From contig NC_012871.2 in NCBI RefSeq assembly GCF_000003195.3, positions 46,509,110-46,573,109 on the forward strand: a DNA stretch of 64,000 nt. Reading direction: 5' to 3'. A program made the translations under genes and the position numbers. Under the pieces are notes generated by a model that had not been told where the DNA came from, did not search any database, and saw nothing but the letters and a program-made list of their open reading frames with translations. The DNA is from Sorghum bicolor. Its lineage: Eukaryota; Streptophyta; Magnoliopsida; Poales; Poaceae. Below, piece after piece: positions 32,737 through 44,310 of this stretch; the stretch's first letter is position 1; the number at the start of each line of letters is the position of its first letter.

Positions 32737-35024
32737 AGGGAGAAGATAGTTATACACGGAGAGAGGCGCTGCCGGAATCACCGACTACGCCACCTAGCGA
32801 ATCCCACGACGACTGAGAAAACAGAGAGTCCCGTTCGGAGGACATAAAAATACCGAACGCGTTGCCAAGAGGTAAACTTGGTAGTTACCCTTTCCTTTCA
32901 ATTATTCAATTATAATTTGCTTAGTTAATCAGGTTCATGCTATCTTGAAAAGAAAATAAAAATGTTAAATAGTAAGCCCCATGTGAGTATGCTCATGGCA
33001 TAAAACTATAAGTACATTCACTGTGGTGGCATAAAAAATAAAATAAATAAGTTTTCATCTTACAATAAAAAAATAATAAAATAATAAAAATAATAAAAAT
33101 AATAATAAGTGTATGATCCTGCTAAATAAATAACATTTATTAAGGAAGCTCAACATGATGAAGGCTAGATATTTATGCTAACACTTAATTAATTCCACAA
33201 GCTTTGTTGTCTATTTGAGCTCCACAATTTAAGAATCAAGAAGACTAGCAGACGGAGGACATTCTAATCGCTGTCAGAATGCTGCTTACTTTCAAATACA
33301 CCTCTGCCACCTGCTAGCTACATCAAGAGAAATTACGTCAAAATTCAGCTTGGGGGAGAGAACCCCCATTTATCTCGCTAAGTATTTCTACCTATCTTTA
33401 TACTTATATAATGTTAGAATATTAAAATACATAAACTATGAAAAACCAAATAAATATTTTGTGCTTATATATATCTTTTGCTTAGTATGTTTAATAAATA
33501 AATAAAGTGGCTATGCTAATCTGAATCTTAATAATAAAACTCTAGCATGGATATGATGAATAGTTGCTCTGCCTAATTTGCAATTTTGAACTTCCCTCTC
33601 AAGTTTAGACATAACTGTTATAATTTAAAGCTTGCTCTAGATCTAAACTTGTGGGATGAAAACTTGATCTGAAATCTAAGTTGTTAACGGATATGATATG
33701 GGAAGGTTGAGCTGCTGTTTATCTGTTCCTAGAGATGCTAGAATTCTGGAGAATTTTATCTTTGAAAAATCATTAAAATATTGCATGATGAGTTCCTATA
33801 TGATGAGAGTTTAAATTCCTACCACAGCCATATATATATGCTTGCTATACTTTGAGCCACACATTAACTATTTACTGCTTATGAGCATTGAGTGTGGTCA
33901 AGCTCTGTAGACCCTTAGGAACTTGTCATGTGGTTAAATCAAGATTCACTTGCACGTTCACTCACATATGCTACTTCTACTTCGGAAGTACCATCCACAG
34001 ATATCCATCCATGTCTATCTCCAGAACCACCCAAAAATATTCTACTCCTAATCCAGGAGAGAATAGTCAAAAACATTTTCCTATCCCTGTTATTCCCTGT
34101 GAAATAAATGCTCCAAATATTTTGGTTACTACCACTTGCTATATTATCTCAAGAGATGAGTGCTCTAAAAAAAAGAGAAAGAAAGGAAAAATATATATAT
34201 ATAAACGAGGAAATAAAAAGGGGCAAGTGCCCGGAACCTCGAAAGAAAGAAAAAGTGAGACGAGAGGTAAAAATGGACAAGTGTCCAACAGTAGAATTAG
34301 GGGTACAAGATACCCACCTGAGAGGAAAGAAAAATATAGAGCATCTCATTCTCCCCAAAAAGGTTCAAAGTGCAAGAAAGGTATGTATCCCCTCAAAAGA
34401 GCAAAAGTAGAATTAGACTTTCACCATTGTTATCACCATCATCACCATACACCATTCATTCGCCACACATGCACATCTTGATTTGGCTTATTGATTTGTT
34501 TCTTTGGATCTATGGTTTGACTATACAATAAATGTCTTATAAGTATGTATACTTTATCTCCCACCTATGAGCTCCAGATATCAAGCCTTATTAGAGTAGG
34601 GTGAGAGAGAAGACAATGTCACTATGCCTTATACCATAAATACCACATATCTTGAGAGAAGGCATATACCATCAATGCCTTCGTAATGATCCAGAAATAC
34701 CACAAAAGAGAGATATGAGAGAGTCATACAAGGAATCTCTGAGTTTTATTTGAAAATCTGCAAAAACCCGAGAGCTATAGCTGATCAAGAATAAGAGACA
34801 TGGCACTTGGCTAGACTGTTCTATCTTTTAACCTCTCAAGATAGAAGTGACAGTTACAAGTCCCATGGTGAAGGTAAAGTAAGTAAGTTTTAAGTCTTGA
34901 CAGTTTACTCTAACTCAGAGATGAGACCTTAATTAAAAGCATGTGTACCGTCAAATCTTTAAGATATTGCAACAACTTCTGATCCACTGTTGAGTCTATC
35001 CTTGCTCAGGGACGAGCAAGAGGT
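32737..35024 (+). other. non-coding 3' tail of A2
   Basis: No credible ORF. Contains an AAT-rich run (33066-33110), an internal PPT-like tract AGCTTGGGGGAGAG (33347-33360), and sequence common to all Athila-like tails here. Confidence 0.7.
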
Positions 35025-35039
35025 AAGCTTGGGGGAGCT
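35025..35039 (+). other. polypurine tract of A2
   Basis: AAGCTTGGGGGAGCT immediately before the 3' LTR start TGTTGACGG. Confidence 0.85.
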
Positions 35040-36274
35040 TGTTGACGGTCCTTAAGTATCAAATTTAATTATCAAATAAACAAAGAAAAGGATCCAAATG
35101 AAATCAACATCTAGACTTAGGGTTTTATCTGACAGAATTCCACGAGTTTTGGTGTTTGTCTATTTCTGCAGGGGGTTATCAGGAAATAAGGAAGAAAGGC
35201 CCACATGTCAAGATTACATAGAGATATCAATGCACCGCACAATTTTCTACCATCTAGAAGACTCCAGAAGCCACGAGACCAAAGCGGAGGCGAAACGGGG
35301 CCAGGACCTGGGCGCCCGCCCAGTTCCCTTGGGCGCCCGCCCACCTGCCGAGTCCAATCGGGACTCTTTCTCTCGGGAGATCTCCACCGACCTATTGGAT
35401 CAAGGAAAACATAGTACCACCTCGCCTATCGACCCAAAAACGCATAGAAGGGGAGGACTATATAAGGAGACCCCCCTGGCCCCTGGAGAAGACATGAAGA
35501 AATTATCATAGAGACTGAGGGGTGCCCTCGAAGGAAAACCTCTTCTCTAATTAATATTTCTTTTAGGCTTAGCAACCAATGTAAGGTAGAAATAGATCTT
35601 CTAGTTTCTACTAGATTGAGAGAGATAGAGTGGAGGTGTAGATTGGAGGAAGCCCGGCCTGTCGGTGTCTACTCCAAGCTTGTACCTGCGGGATCAAGTT
35701 CTCCTAACCCGAAGCTTGCTCCTAGGATTCTTCAGTATTTCGACTTCTAAATTCTAGTAAGTTCTTGTTTTATTGTTCTTATGGTTTATGAGTTTACTTT
35801 AATCTCTTCGCGTAGAGTTTAGAGTAATCATTGCTGGCATAAACGTGGTGTTTAGGCTGGGGTACTCATAGATATTCCCTGACTAGCTGGACCGTGGTAG
35901 TAGTGAGGAACGTGACAATTCCGAGTTACCTTTGTAGATCACATCTCGTTAGCAGGAAGGATAGGGTTTATAGGTGCGGGTTGAACATCCTTTGTGGTGT
36001 CTAGATTCCGTTAGCCTCCCCATTAGAACAGTAGATCATCCTTACCAAGGTTAGAAGGAAACTCGGTTGCAGTCTTCTCTATTTATCACTCACATCGAAA
36101 GACATTCTTTGTGCCTAAAGGGATAGTAGCAATAGATTTGGTTAGTCAGATGCACCCTTTCTCCCAGTGGTAAAAATATAAATACGATAACTCTGGATAA
36201 TCTCCCGGGTGAAATGCTCACCGATATCTGTGCGCTTGCGGATCAATTCCTTATTGCGTTCCCAAATATCAACA
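35040..36274 (+). repeat. A2 3' LTR (1235 bp)
   Basis: TGTTGACGGTCC to AATATCAACA. GC blocks lie at about 35311-35342 and the TATA box at 35459-35465. Confidence 0.95.
35459..35465 (+). promoter_or_regulatory. LTR TATA box (A2 3' LTR)
   Basis: TATATAA, same context as in the 5' LTR. Confidence 0.7.
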
Positions 36275-36279
36275 CAAAG

Positions 36280-36523
36280 CACGGTTGATAGCACTATCAA
36301 CCATCTCTTGAAGTTTACCAGGATTGGCTTCAAAAGTAACCTGCCGAGGCGTTGGCAGTGCATCCTTCTGGATCACTTCGCCGCTCCTGTTTATGCTGAA
36401 GGACCTCAGGCATTGCTGCTTGTAATCCTCCATGGCTTTAGCAATAGCTTGCTTCTACTCATCCTTGAGATTGGCTTCCGTCACGGGGATGACGTTCTCC
36501 TGATCAAACTCAGTAGTCGACAT
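36280..36523 (-). pseudogene. gag: T2 gag, first 80 codons, separated by A2
   Basis: ATG at 36521-36523, same start as T1 (MSTTEFDQENVIPVTEANL). A TAG lies at 36455-36457 where T1 has Gln. A2 entered at CAAAG (36275-36279 and 28324-28328), within INRALINQAG. Confidence 0.85.
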
Positions 36524-36544
36524 GTTGATCTTGGTCTTGAATCT

Positions 36545-36562
36545 GTCCCACCGGGCGTGCCA
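36545..36562 (-). other. primer-binding site of T2
   Basis: Minus strand TGGCACGCCCGGTGGGAC, 7 nt from the 5' LTR, 22 nt before the gag ATG. The tRNA is not assigned. Confidence 0.75.
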
Positions 36563-36569
36563 AAAGATG

Positions 36570-37267
36570 TGTTGATGCAAAAGCTGATCTGCAAACACAA
36601 AGGGCTAATACCCGATTTAAACGTTAAGGCGTGCCAGCCGATTTGACCTTACTATCGGCAAAGGTGATAACTCGAATACTTTGGTCCTGACAACAGCGAT
36701 GCACCCGGATGCCACGGCCAAGAGGTATTCACACGGAACTTGAGAACACGCCGAGCTTAAGTCGACGAATTCCTAAGAACTCGTAATAAAAAGGAAAAAG
36801 TATGACGAAGTCGTCGAAATAGTAGATGCTGGAATATAGGTAAAAACTGGTGTTTGATTGATTGATAGATTCCTCTCGATTACAAGGCCCTAGGGTCCAC
36901 ATTTATACCCTGCTCAAAGAGCTACAACCAGACACGACTAGAACTCAAATTCCAAATTAAACAGAATCCGTATACAAAATGATTTAAATAACTAAGGAAA
37001 ACATGAAACTATCCCCCCGTGACAAGCTGGAATACCTCCACAAGCCGATCGGCAACTTCCAAGCTCTCCCCCCGCATCATCGGCAGACTGCCTTGTTGTA
37101 GCCATCGGCACAAACACATCATCACCCATGGACTTGGTCACGTTCAGCCATCCCTCCATCGGCAACTATCCTCATCGGCAACTCATCCTGTAGATCAAGT
37201 ACTGTCGTCTCGTCCTGCCGACCTACACTCTACTGATTATGGACATGTGCCCAAAAAGGTGTCAACA
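36570..37267 (-). repeat. T2 5' LTR (698 bp)
   Basis: TGTTGATGC to GTGTCAACA; TATA box at 36901-36907 (minus). The right end is followed by the TGAGC duplication. Confidence 0.93.
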
Positions 37268-38432
37268 TGAGCATATAAGGATAATTGTAAAAATATTCCT
37301 TCAGGTATTCTTGTCACTAACCTTTCCAGGATTGGAGCAAGAAGATCGGATGAATGACAAGCACAAGGTATGTCCAACCAATCATCATACAACATTGAAT
37401 TAAATTCATCCAAACTTGAATTTTGCAAAATTCAAGCTTGGGGGAGTACTTTACATAAAAACATCCTTTGCCATGTTGCTATGTTGGTTGTCCCTACCTT
37501 TGAGACATGCTCAATTTGTTAAATACTAATCACACTACTTCATCTCTACTTTAGTAGATCTCTATAAATGCTCTCATGCTACCTTTATTTGCTTTAGTAT
37601 ATGTCTAGGTTTGGGGTAGTTTCATTTATCTCTTAAATAAGCATGATGCTTAGTTTAGGAATGATGATCTTACTTCCAAGGGACTTTAAATTAAGCATGG
37701 CGCTTAGGTTAAAATGTCCTCCTAAATCAAATTAAACATGGTCTCTAGGTTGATTTTTGAGCCGATAGTATGCTATAGTAGATATTGGATATTTTGTTGG
37801 ACTAACCCCTGCAGGAAAACTTTCAATATCGACCTGGGAAGTCCTGAGATAAAATCACATTGGAGACAAAGAGAGAGACACATCAAGTTTAACAATTTAC
37901 ACAAGGAAGACGTAGATCATAAGTGATGATCCATGGAGGGTGCAACAAACACGAATAAAAGGTGATACTGTACCATCACTCTTCAAGTAAGGTAACATCT
38001 TAAGGTACTTGACTATCACTTTATTAAGCTTCTCCTTGGTTCTGGCGTTCATATGAATAAAATAGACAAACATGTATGATTTACAACTCTAGGTTAACCA
38101 ACCCAATCGATTCAACATGTTTAGTCCTTCAACCTTTGTGATCCCACACTCCTAATCATATGAGCTAAAATGTTGCACACTCAATCTTTGGAAGATATAA
38201 AAAAACATAAATATAGACAGATTATCTTTCCATTAGGTTGAGCAATCTGATCTGACAAATATTTTAAATACTACACTCATGATCTTATTATCCATCAAAT
38301 TTGTCTTGCTCACTATGCTTAAGGTTAGAGAAGAACAAATACACTTTTGGTTCTGTTGGTGTTTTCCACCAATAGGGCCCATGCACTTGATCTCTGCCTT
38401 GTCTCTATGAGCAGGTACACTTGGAGCAAAAT
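37268..38432 (+). other. D middle region after T2, with palindrome and PPT-like tract
   Basis: TGAGC at 37268-37272 repeats the left flank. A perfect 22-bp palindrome lies at 37415-37436 and AAGCTTGGGGGAG at 37434-37446. No credible ORF. Confidence 0.7.
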
Positions 38433-38624
38433 ATGGTGGAGTTTTACAACTCCCAGATTCCACCAAGTGAAGGACCTGGTTCTACGAGCACAAACACACT
38501 GAGCAGGATGCTGCCAATGCCGCACTTTAAACTGCCGGGCAAACGAAGAACATGGGTGACACCGTATCAAGAGGTGCAGACGTCAAGGTCCACACCCGAA
38601 TCAAATGACGCACCTAAAGAATGA
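38433..38624 (+). CDS. conserved small ORF of D
   Basis: 63 codons, MVEFYNSQIPPSEGPGS to SNDAPKE, homologous to 5081-5272 in A1 and to the start of A2's protease ORF. The protease segment is absent. It may be a non-functional remnant. Confidence 0.4.
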   Translation: MVEFYNSQIPPSEGPGSTSTNTLSRMLPMPHFKLPGKRRTWVTPYQEVQTSRSTPESNDAPKE

Positions 38625-39873
38625 AAAAGGTGAGAAGTCTTGTTCACAAAACTTAAAACATTGAACCCTCGCCGAAAGGTAAAATCGGTAGTTATCCTTT
38701 CTGCATTCCCTTTTTCCTTAAATTATTTACTTTCCTTAAATGGCTTGTTAGTTAATCATGCTATCTTGAAAATAAAATAAAAATGTTAAAAATAGTAAGC
38801 CCCATGTGAGTATGCTCATGGCATAACACCCATAAGTACATTCACTGTGGTGGTGTAAAAATAAAATAAAAATATTCATGTCCTATAAAAATGAAAATAT
38901 AAAAATAAATTTATGATCCTACCAAAGAGAGTAATATTTAATAGAGGAAGCTCAACATGATAACGGCTAAGAGATTTTATGCTAACACTTAACTAGTTCG
39001 ACAAAGCTTTGTTGTTTATTTGAGCTCCATAGAATTCAAGGATCAAAGAAGACTAGCAGACGGAGGACATCCTAATCGCTGTCAGGGTGCTGTCGACATT
39101 CAAATACACCTCCGCCACCTGCTAGCTACATCAGAAGAAATTATGTCAAAATCCAGCTTGGGAGAGAGCACCCCCATTATCCAGCTAAGTGTTTCTACTC
39201 GCATTTATACTTTACTCAAATAATAAAAAGATGCATAATCATAAAAACCCAAATACAGATTTTGTGCTTATATATATCTTTGCTTAGTTTGCTAAATAAA
39301 TAAATAAATAAAGTTTGCTATGAACCCTCATGATGAGCTCTCACATGGAAATGATGAATAGTTGCTCTGCCATGACTAGTTCTCAAAATTGAATCTCTCT
39401 CAAGTTTAGGCATGACAGTTATGAATTAAGATTTGCTCTAAACCTAAACTTGTGGGAAGAGTACTTGATCTAAAGTCTAAGTCGTTAATGGATATGATAT
39501 GGGAAGGTTGAGCTACTGTTTATCTGTTCCTAGAGATGCTAGAATTCTGGAGAATTTTATCTTTGAAAATCTTTAAAATATTGCATGATGAGTTCCTGTA
39601 TGATGAGAGTTTAAAATCCTATCACAGCCACATATACATGCTTATTAGACTATGAACCATACATTTTACTGCTTATGAGCATTGAGTGTGGTCAAGCTGT
39701 GTAGACCCTTAGGAGCTCGTCATGCGGTTAAAATCAAGATTCACTTGCACGTTCACTCATACATGCTGCTTCTACTCCGGAAGTATGCATCCACATACAT
39801 CTACTCATTTCCCTCTCTAGATTCACCCAAAATTATTCTACTCCTATCCGGAGAGAATAACCAAAAACATTAT
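38625..39873 (+). other. D tail up to element E
   Basis: Non-coding. Right after the small ORF the sequence jumps to the region that follows protease in A2 and E. It contains a PPT-like AGCTTGGGAGAGAG (39155-39168). The last five bases, ATTAT (39869-39873), are the left TSD of E. Confidence 0.7.
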
Positions 39874-41517
39874 TGTTGGGTATTCTTAACATCACTACCA
39901 AAAGTAGACTTAGTTTTCTAATTCTGATAACGGTGCCAAAAATGCCAGACCTATCCCTCATACCACTTAAGCCAAGTTGTCATCCCCAGCATGACATGAA
40001 AGACGCAGTATTGAAATATGCAATTGCTCTTCTAAATAAATAATGAATGAGATCTGCAAGCGCACAGATTAATACCGATGTAGCATTTTAACCGGAAAGT
40101 ATTCCAGGTATCGTTATTTATATTTTTACCACTGGGAAGGGATTAGCAATCATCAATATTGATTACAGAATATAATATGAGATTGAGTATCTATCATTGC
40201 ATGTATAATTGAGAACATTTATCCAACTCTTTCATACAGGAATAAGTGTCACATAAAAGATATATGAAGTAATGAATAGTGACAAAGATAATTAATCTTA
40301 TCAGCATAACTTAGCCAAATAATAAATTTGATAAGCACCTCAATTAGATATTCTAGAAAGTCATTAGCATGGAATTAGAACGAACTACAAGAATATTTCC
40401 TAAGTTATTCTTAACTATATAGTCTAGCATTATCATAATTAGTGCAAGCATACTTAGCAATCATTGCGAGACAAGACTACGCCCATGCATAGTGATATTA
40501 GCAAGGTAAATGAGAAACATAGCAATCACTCCCTTGTAATAATGTTGCTCTGCCAGCCCAATACACGAGAGGGGGACTATATAAGAATCAATGAAGCTGT
40601 CACTATCACGAACTACCCCACGATCTGGCATATTGTGTAGAACCGCAGATAAATATGGTATAAGCACCACGCCTACACCACGATCTATCATTTACCCCTG
40701 GATCCAATGGATAAACGCTATACGATCCTAAACATGTATATAGATCCAATCTAACTAAGCCAAGTATATAACCATAATAAACTAAGAACAATATAATCTT
40801 GAATATAAGCAAGTAGAGCAAAGTCATAAGCAATATATTGAAGTAGAACAAAGTCATATTCATAATATTGAAGAACAAAGATGATTAGAAGAACAATTAG
40901 AAAAACAATTAGAGCATTACCAAAAATCCTCTTGATAGATCCAGAAATCAATCGAAGATTGACTTCTTCTAGTTCTAATCCTATGTAGCTATGCTAATCT
41001 AGATGTCTAATTGATGTGGTGGCTCTAATCTTGATCAGAGGCTTCTTCTCCCTTAAGAATAATGAATTAGGGTTGAGAGGCTCTCTCCTCCAGGGGCCAG
41101 GGGGTCTGGTTTTATAGTCCCTTCAAGTGAATATAGGTCGTTGGATCAAACCGACATTGATTGAACGGTTATCCTTGATCCTTTAGGTCGGTGGAGATTG
41201 ATCCCGAAAGAGACTCCTGTTAGGACTCCAGGAGGGGGCGGGCGCCCAGTGCCTGGCTCCGTTCGGCCTCCGCTTCCTTCCCGTGGCTTCTGGAGTCTTC
41301 TAGATGTAAGATAATTACGCGGCACGTTGATATCTCTATGTAATCCCGACGTGTGGGCCTTTCTTTCGTATTTCCTGATAACCCCCTACAGAAATAGACA
41401 AACACCAAAACTCGTAGAATTTTGTCAGATAAAACCCTAAGTCTAGATATTGATTTCATTTGGATCCTTTTCTTTGTTTATTTGATAATTAAATTTGATA
41501 GTTAAGGACCGTCAACA
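39874..41517 (-). repeat. E 3' LTR (1644 bp)
   Basis: TGTTGGGTATTC to ACCGTCAACA. It includes a primer-site-like relic (39926-39938) and a minus-strand TATAAAA at 41110-41116. Followed by the PPT (CTCCCCCAAGCTT on plus). Confidence 0.92.
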
Positions 41518-43773
41518 AACTCCCCCAAGCTTACCTCTTGCTCGTCCCTAAGCAAGGATAGTCTCACTGATGGATCAGAAATTGTTGCAATATCTTTAAA
41601 AATTGACGGTACACATGATTTTAAATAAGATCTCATCTCTGAGTTAGAGTGAACTGTCAAGACTTAAAACTTACTTACTTTACCTTTCACCATGGGACTT
41701 GTAACCGTCACTTCTGTCTTGAGTAGTTAAAAGATAGAACAGTCTAGTCAAGTGCCATGTCTCTTATTCTTGATCAGCTATAGCTCTGGAGTTTCTGCAG
41801 ATTTTCAAATAAAACTCAGAGATTCCTTGTATGATTCTCTCAGATCTCTCTTTTGTGGTATTTCTGGATCCTTACCAAGGCAGTGATGGTATATGCCTTC
41901 TCTCAAAATATGTAGTATTTGTGGTATAAGGCATAGTGATATTGCCTTCTCTCTCACCCTACTCTAATAAGGCTTCTAATATCTGGAGCTCATAGGTGGG
42001 CGATAAAATATACATACTCACAAGACATTTATTGTATAGTCAAACCATGGATCCAAAGAAACAAATCAATAAGTCAAATTAAGATGTGCATGTGTGGCGA
42101 ATGAATGGTGTATGGTGATGATGATAATAACAATGTTGGAAGTCTAATTCTACTTTTGCTCTTTGAGAAGATATATACCTTTCTTGCTTTTTGAAACTTT
42201 GTGAGGAGAATGAGATGCTCTTCTTTTTCTTTTCTGTGAGGTGGGTATCTTGTACCCCTAATTCTACTGTCGGACACTTGTCCTTTTTTACCTCTCGTCT
42301 CACTCTTTCTTTTCTTTCGAGGTTCCGGACACTTGCCCCTTTTTATTTCCTCGTACCTTTTTTCTCTTTTTTTTAGAGCACTCATCTCATGAAATAATAT
42401 AGCAAGTGGTAGTAACCAAGATAACTTGAGCATTTATTTCACAGGGGAAAAACAGAAATATTTTTGGCTATTCTCTCCCGGATTAGGAGTAAAATATTTT
42501 TGGGTGGTTCTGGAGATGGAAATGAGTGGATATATGTGGATGATACTTCCGGAATAGAAGCAACATGTGTGAGTGAACGTGCAAGTGAATCTTGATTTAA
42601 CCACATGGAAAGCTCCTAAGGGTCTACACAGCTTGACCACACTCAATGCTCATAAGCTGTAAAAAGTAAATGTGTGGCTCAAAGTCTAGCAAACATGTAT
42701 ATATGGCTTGTGGTAGGAATTTAAACTCTCATCATACAGGAACTCATCATGCAATATTTTAAAGATTTTAATAGATAAATTCTCCAGAATTCTAGCATCT
42801 CTAGGAACAGATAAATAATAGCTCAACCTTCCCATATCGTATCCGTTAACAACTTAGACTTCAGATCAAGTTTTCTTCCCACAAGTTTAGGTTTAGAGCA
42901 AGCTTTAAATTATAACAGTTATGTCTAAACTAGAGAGAAAACTCAAATTTGAAAATTAGCCAGAGCAACTATTCATCATATCCATGCTAGAGTTTTATTA
43001 TTAAGATTTAGATTAGCATAGCCACTTTATTTATTTATTAAACACACTAAGCAAAAGATATATATATATATATATATATATATAAGCATAAAATCTTTAT
43101 TTGGTTTTCCATGTTTATGTATATTTATATTTTAATATAGTATAAGATAGATAGAAATACTTAGCGGGATAAATGGGGGTGCTCTCCCCCAAGCTGAATT
43201 TTGACGTAATTTCCCTTGATGTAGCTAGCAGGTAGCAGAGGTGTATTTGAAAGTCGGCAGTATCTTGACAGCGATTAGAATGTCCTCCGTCTGCTAGTCT
43301 TCTTGAATTCTGTGGAGCTGAAATTGACAACAAAGCTTTGTGGAACTGATTAGGTGTTAGCATAAATATCTAGCCTTTATCATGTTGAGGCACCTCAATA
43401 AATATTACTCCCTATTTTTATATTTTCATTTTATAAAGTAGAAAAGAAATATTTATTTTATTTTTATGCCACCACAGTGAATGTACTAATGGGTTTCATG
43501 CCACTCGTATACTCACATGGGGCTTACTGTTTTTTAACCTTTTTATTTTCTTTTTAAGATAGTATGAACTTGATTAACTAGGTAAACTATTTAAAATAAT
43601 TGAAAGGGAAAGGATAACTACCAAGTTTACCTCTTGGCAAGGCGTTCGGTGTTTTTTAAGTCCTCCGAACGGGACTATCCGTTTTCTCAATTGTCTTGAG
43701 ATTCGTTGGGTGGCATAGTCGGTACTTCCGGCGGCGCCTCTTCTTCATGTATGGTTATCTTCTCTTTCCACAC
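41518..43773 (-). other. non-coding tail of E
   Basis: The PPT is at 41518-41532. An internal PPT-like tract lies at 43182-43195. A (TA)n run of about 24 bp lies at 43061-43084. No credible ORF. Confidence 0.7.
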
Positions 43774-44310
43774 CTAACTCGGTGCTACGGTCTCCTTAGG
43801 ATAGTTCTGTTTAAATTGTATGTCTTCTGACCTTACCACTTCTCCTTCATAGTCTGCCCATCCGTCCTTGATGATTTGCCTCCTCTGGTTACGGTTGCGT
43901 CGTTTTCTGACCTGCTTAGAGTCTTCAACGATATAGTTAGGGTCAGTCAAATAGCGGCGTACCTTCTCTGAGGGGAAGTGCATATGGACTTCTCCAGTTC
44001 CAATGTAGATAATTGCTTTAACGGTGCTGAGGAGCGGTCTTCCAAAGATGATGGGTGGATCGTATTCGTCTTCTCCCATGTCAATAATCTGAAAGTCTAT
44101 GTAGACAAAATGATCGTCTATATTGACAGGGACATCAATTACTGTTCCTTTAACTTCTCGAAATGTCTGATCTGCCATCTGGAGTTGAATGTATGTTGGT
44201 TTTAGAGGCATGGTTCCGAACAAGAGCCGATAGGTGACTGCAGCAATTATGTTGACGCCCGATCCGGTGTCGCAAACGTCTTGTAGAAGTTGTATCCATT
44301 TATGGAGCAA
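43774..44310 (-). CDS. E protease 2
   Basis: 178 codons. Active site VCDTGSGVNIIAAVTYRLL, flap-type stretch QMADQTFREVKGTVIDVPV, then DEYDPPIIFGRPLLSTVKA and a basic tail (RKRRNRNQRRQ). Asp-Thr-Gly and the conserved Gly-Arg-Pro are kept. It was joined to protease 1 in one frame and is separated by a single-base indel near 44266-44270, where both frames overlap. A2 carries the counterpart of this domain alone. Confidence 0.75.
   Translation of the reverse strand: MLHKWIQLLQDVCDTGSGVNIIAAVTYRLLFGTMPLKPTYIQLQMADQTFREVKGTVIDVPVNIDDHFVYIDFQIIDMGEDEYDPPIIFGRPLLSTVKAIIYIGTGEVHMHFPSEKVRRYLTDPNYIVEDSKQVRKRRNRNQRRQIIKDGWADYEGEVVRSEDIQFKQNYPKETVAPS

Larger units (their letters stand above)
28329..36274 (+). 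mobile_element. A2: complete Athila-like element lacking RT/integrase, TSD CAAAG
   Basis: 7946 bp with LTRs of 1237 and 1235 bp that differ at about 17-20 sites by eye, which suggests roughly half a million years (inference). Flanked by CAAAG on both sides. Internal order: Asp-type primer site, decayed two-module ORF (29679-30599), non-coding middle with palindrome and PPT-like tract, ORF with one protease (31955-32736), non-coding tail with a second PPT-like tract, PPT. No RT or integrase. It must have been moved by enzymes of another element. Confidence 0.92.
16978..37267 (-). mobile_element. T2: complete Tat-lineage Ty3/gypsy retrotransposon, TSD TGAGC, with nested A2
   Basis: Flanked by TGAGC at 16973-16977 and 37268-37272. 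Without A2 it spans about 12.3 kb. Element order on the minus strand: 5' LTR, primer site, gag, protease, RT, RNase H, archaeal-type RNase H, integrase, antisense gene, PPT, 3' LTR. Domain order and the second RNase H mark the Tat lineage. LTRs differ at about 21 of 698 sites by eye, which at an often used grass rate of 1.3e-8 per site per year suggests roughly 1 million years (inference). Confidence 0.92.

Noticed and set aside
40606..40951. Hydrophobic ORFs on the minus strand (many F/I/L/Y), also at 46960-47427
   Set aside because: They lie inside both LTRs of E in AT-rich sequence, appear in several overlapping frames and have no counterpart in the other LTR families.
43061..43084. (TA)n run, also at 52541-52560, as a functional element
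   Set aside because: Simple microsatellites of the kind expected in AT-rich non-coding DNA.
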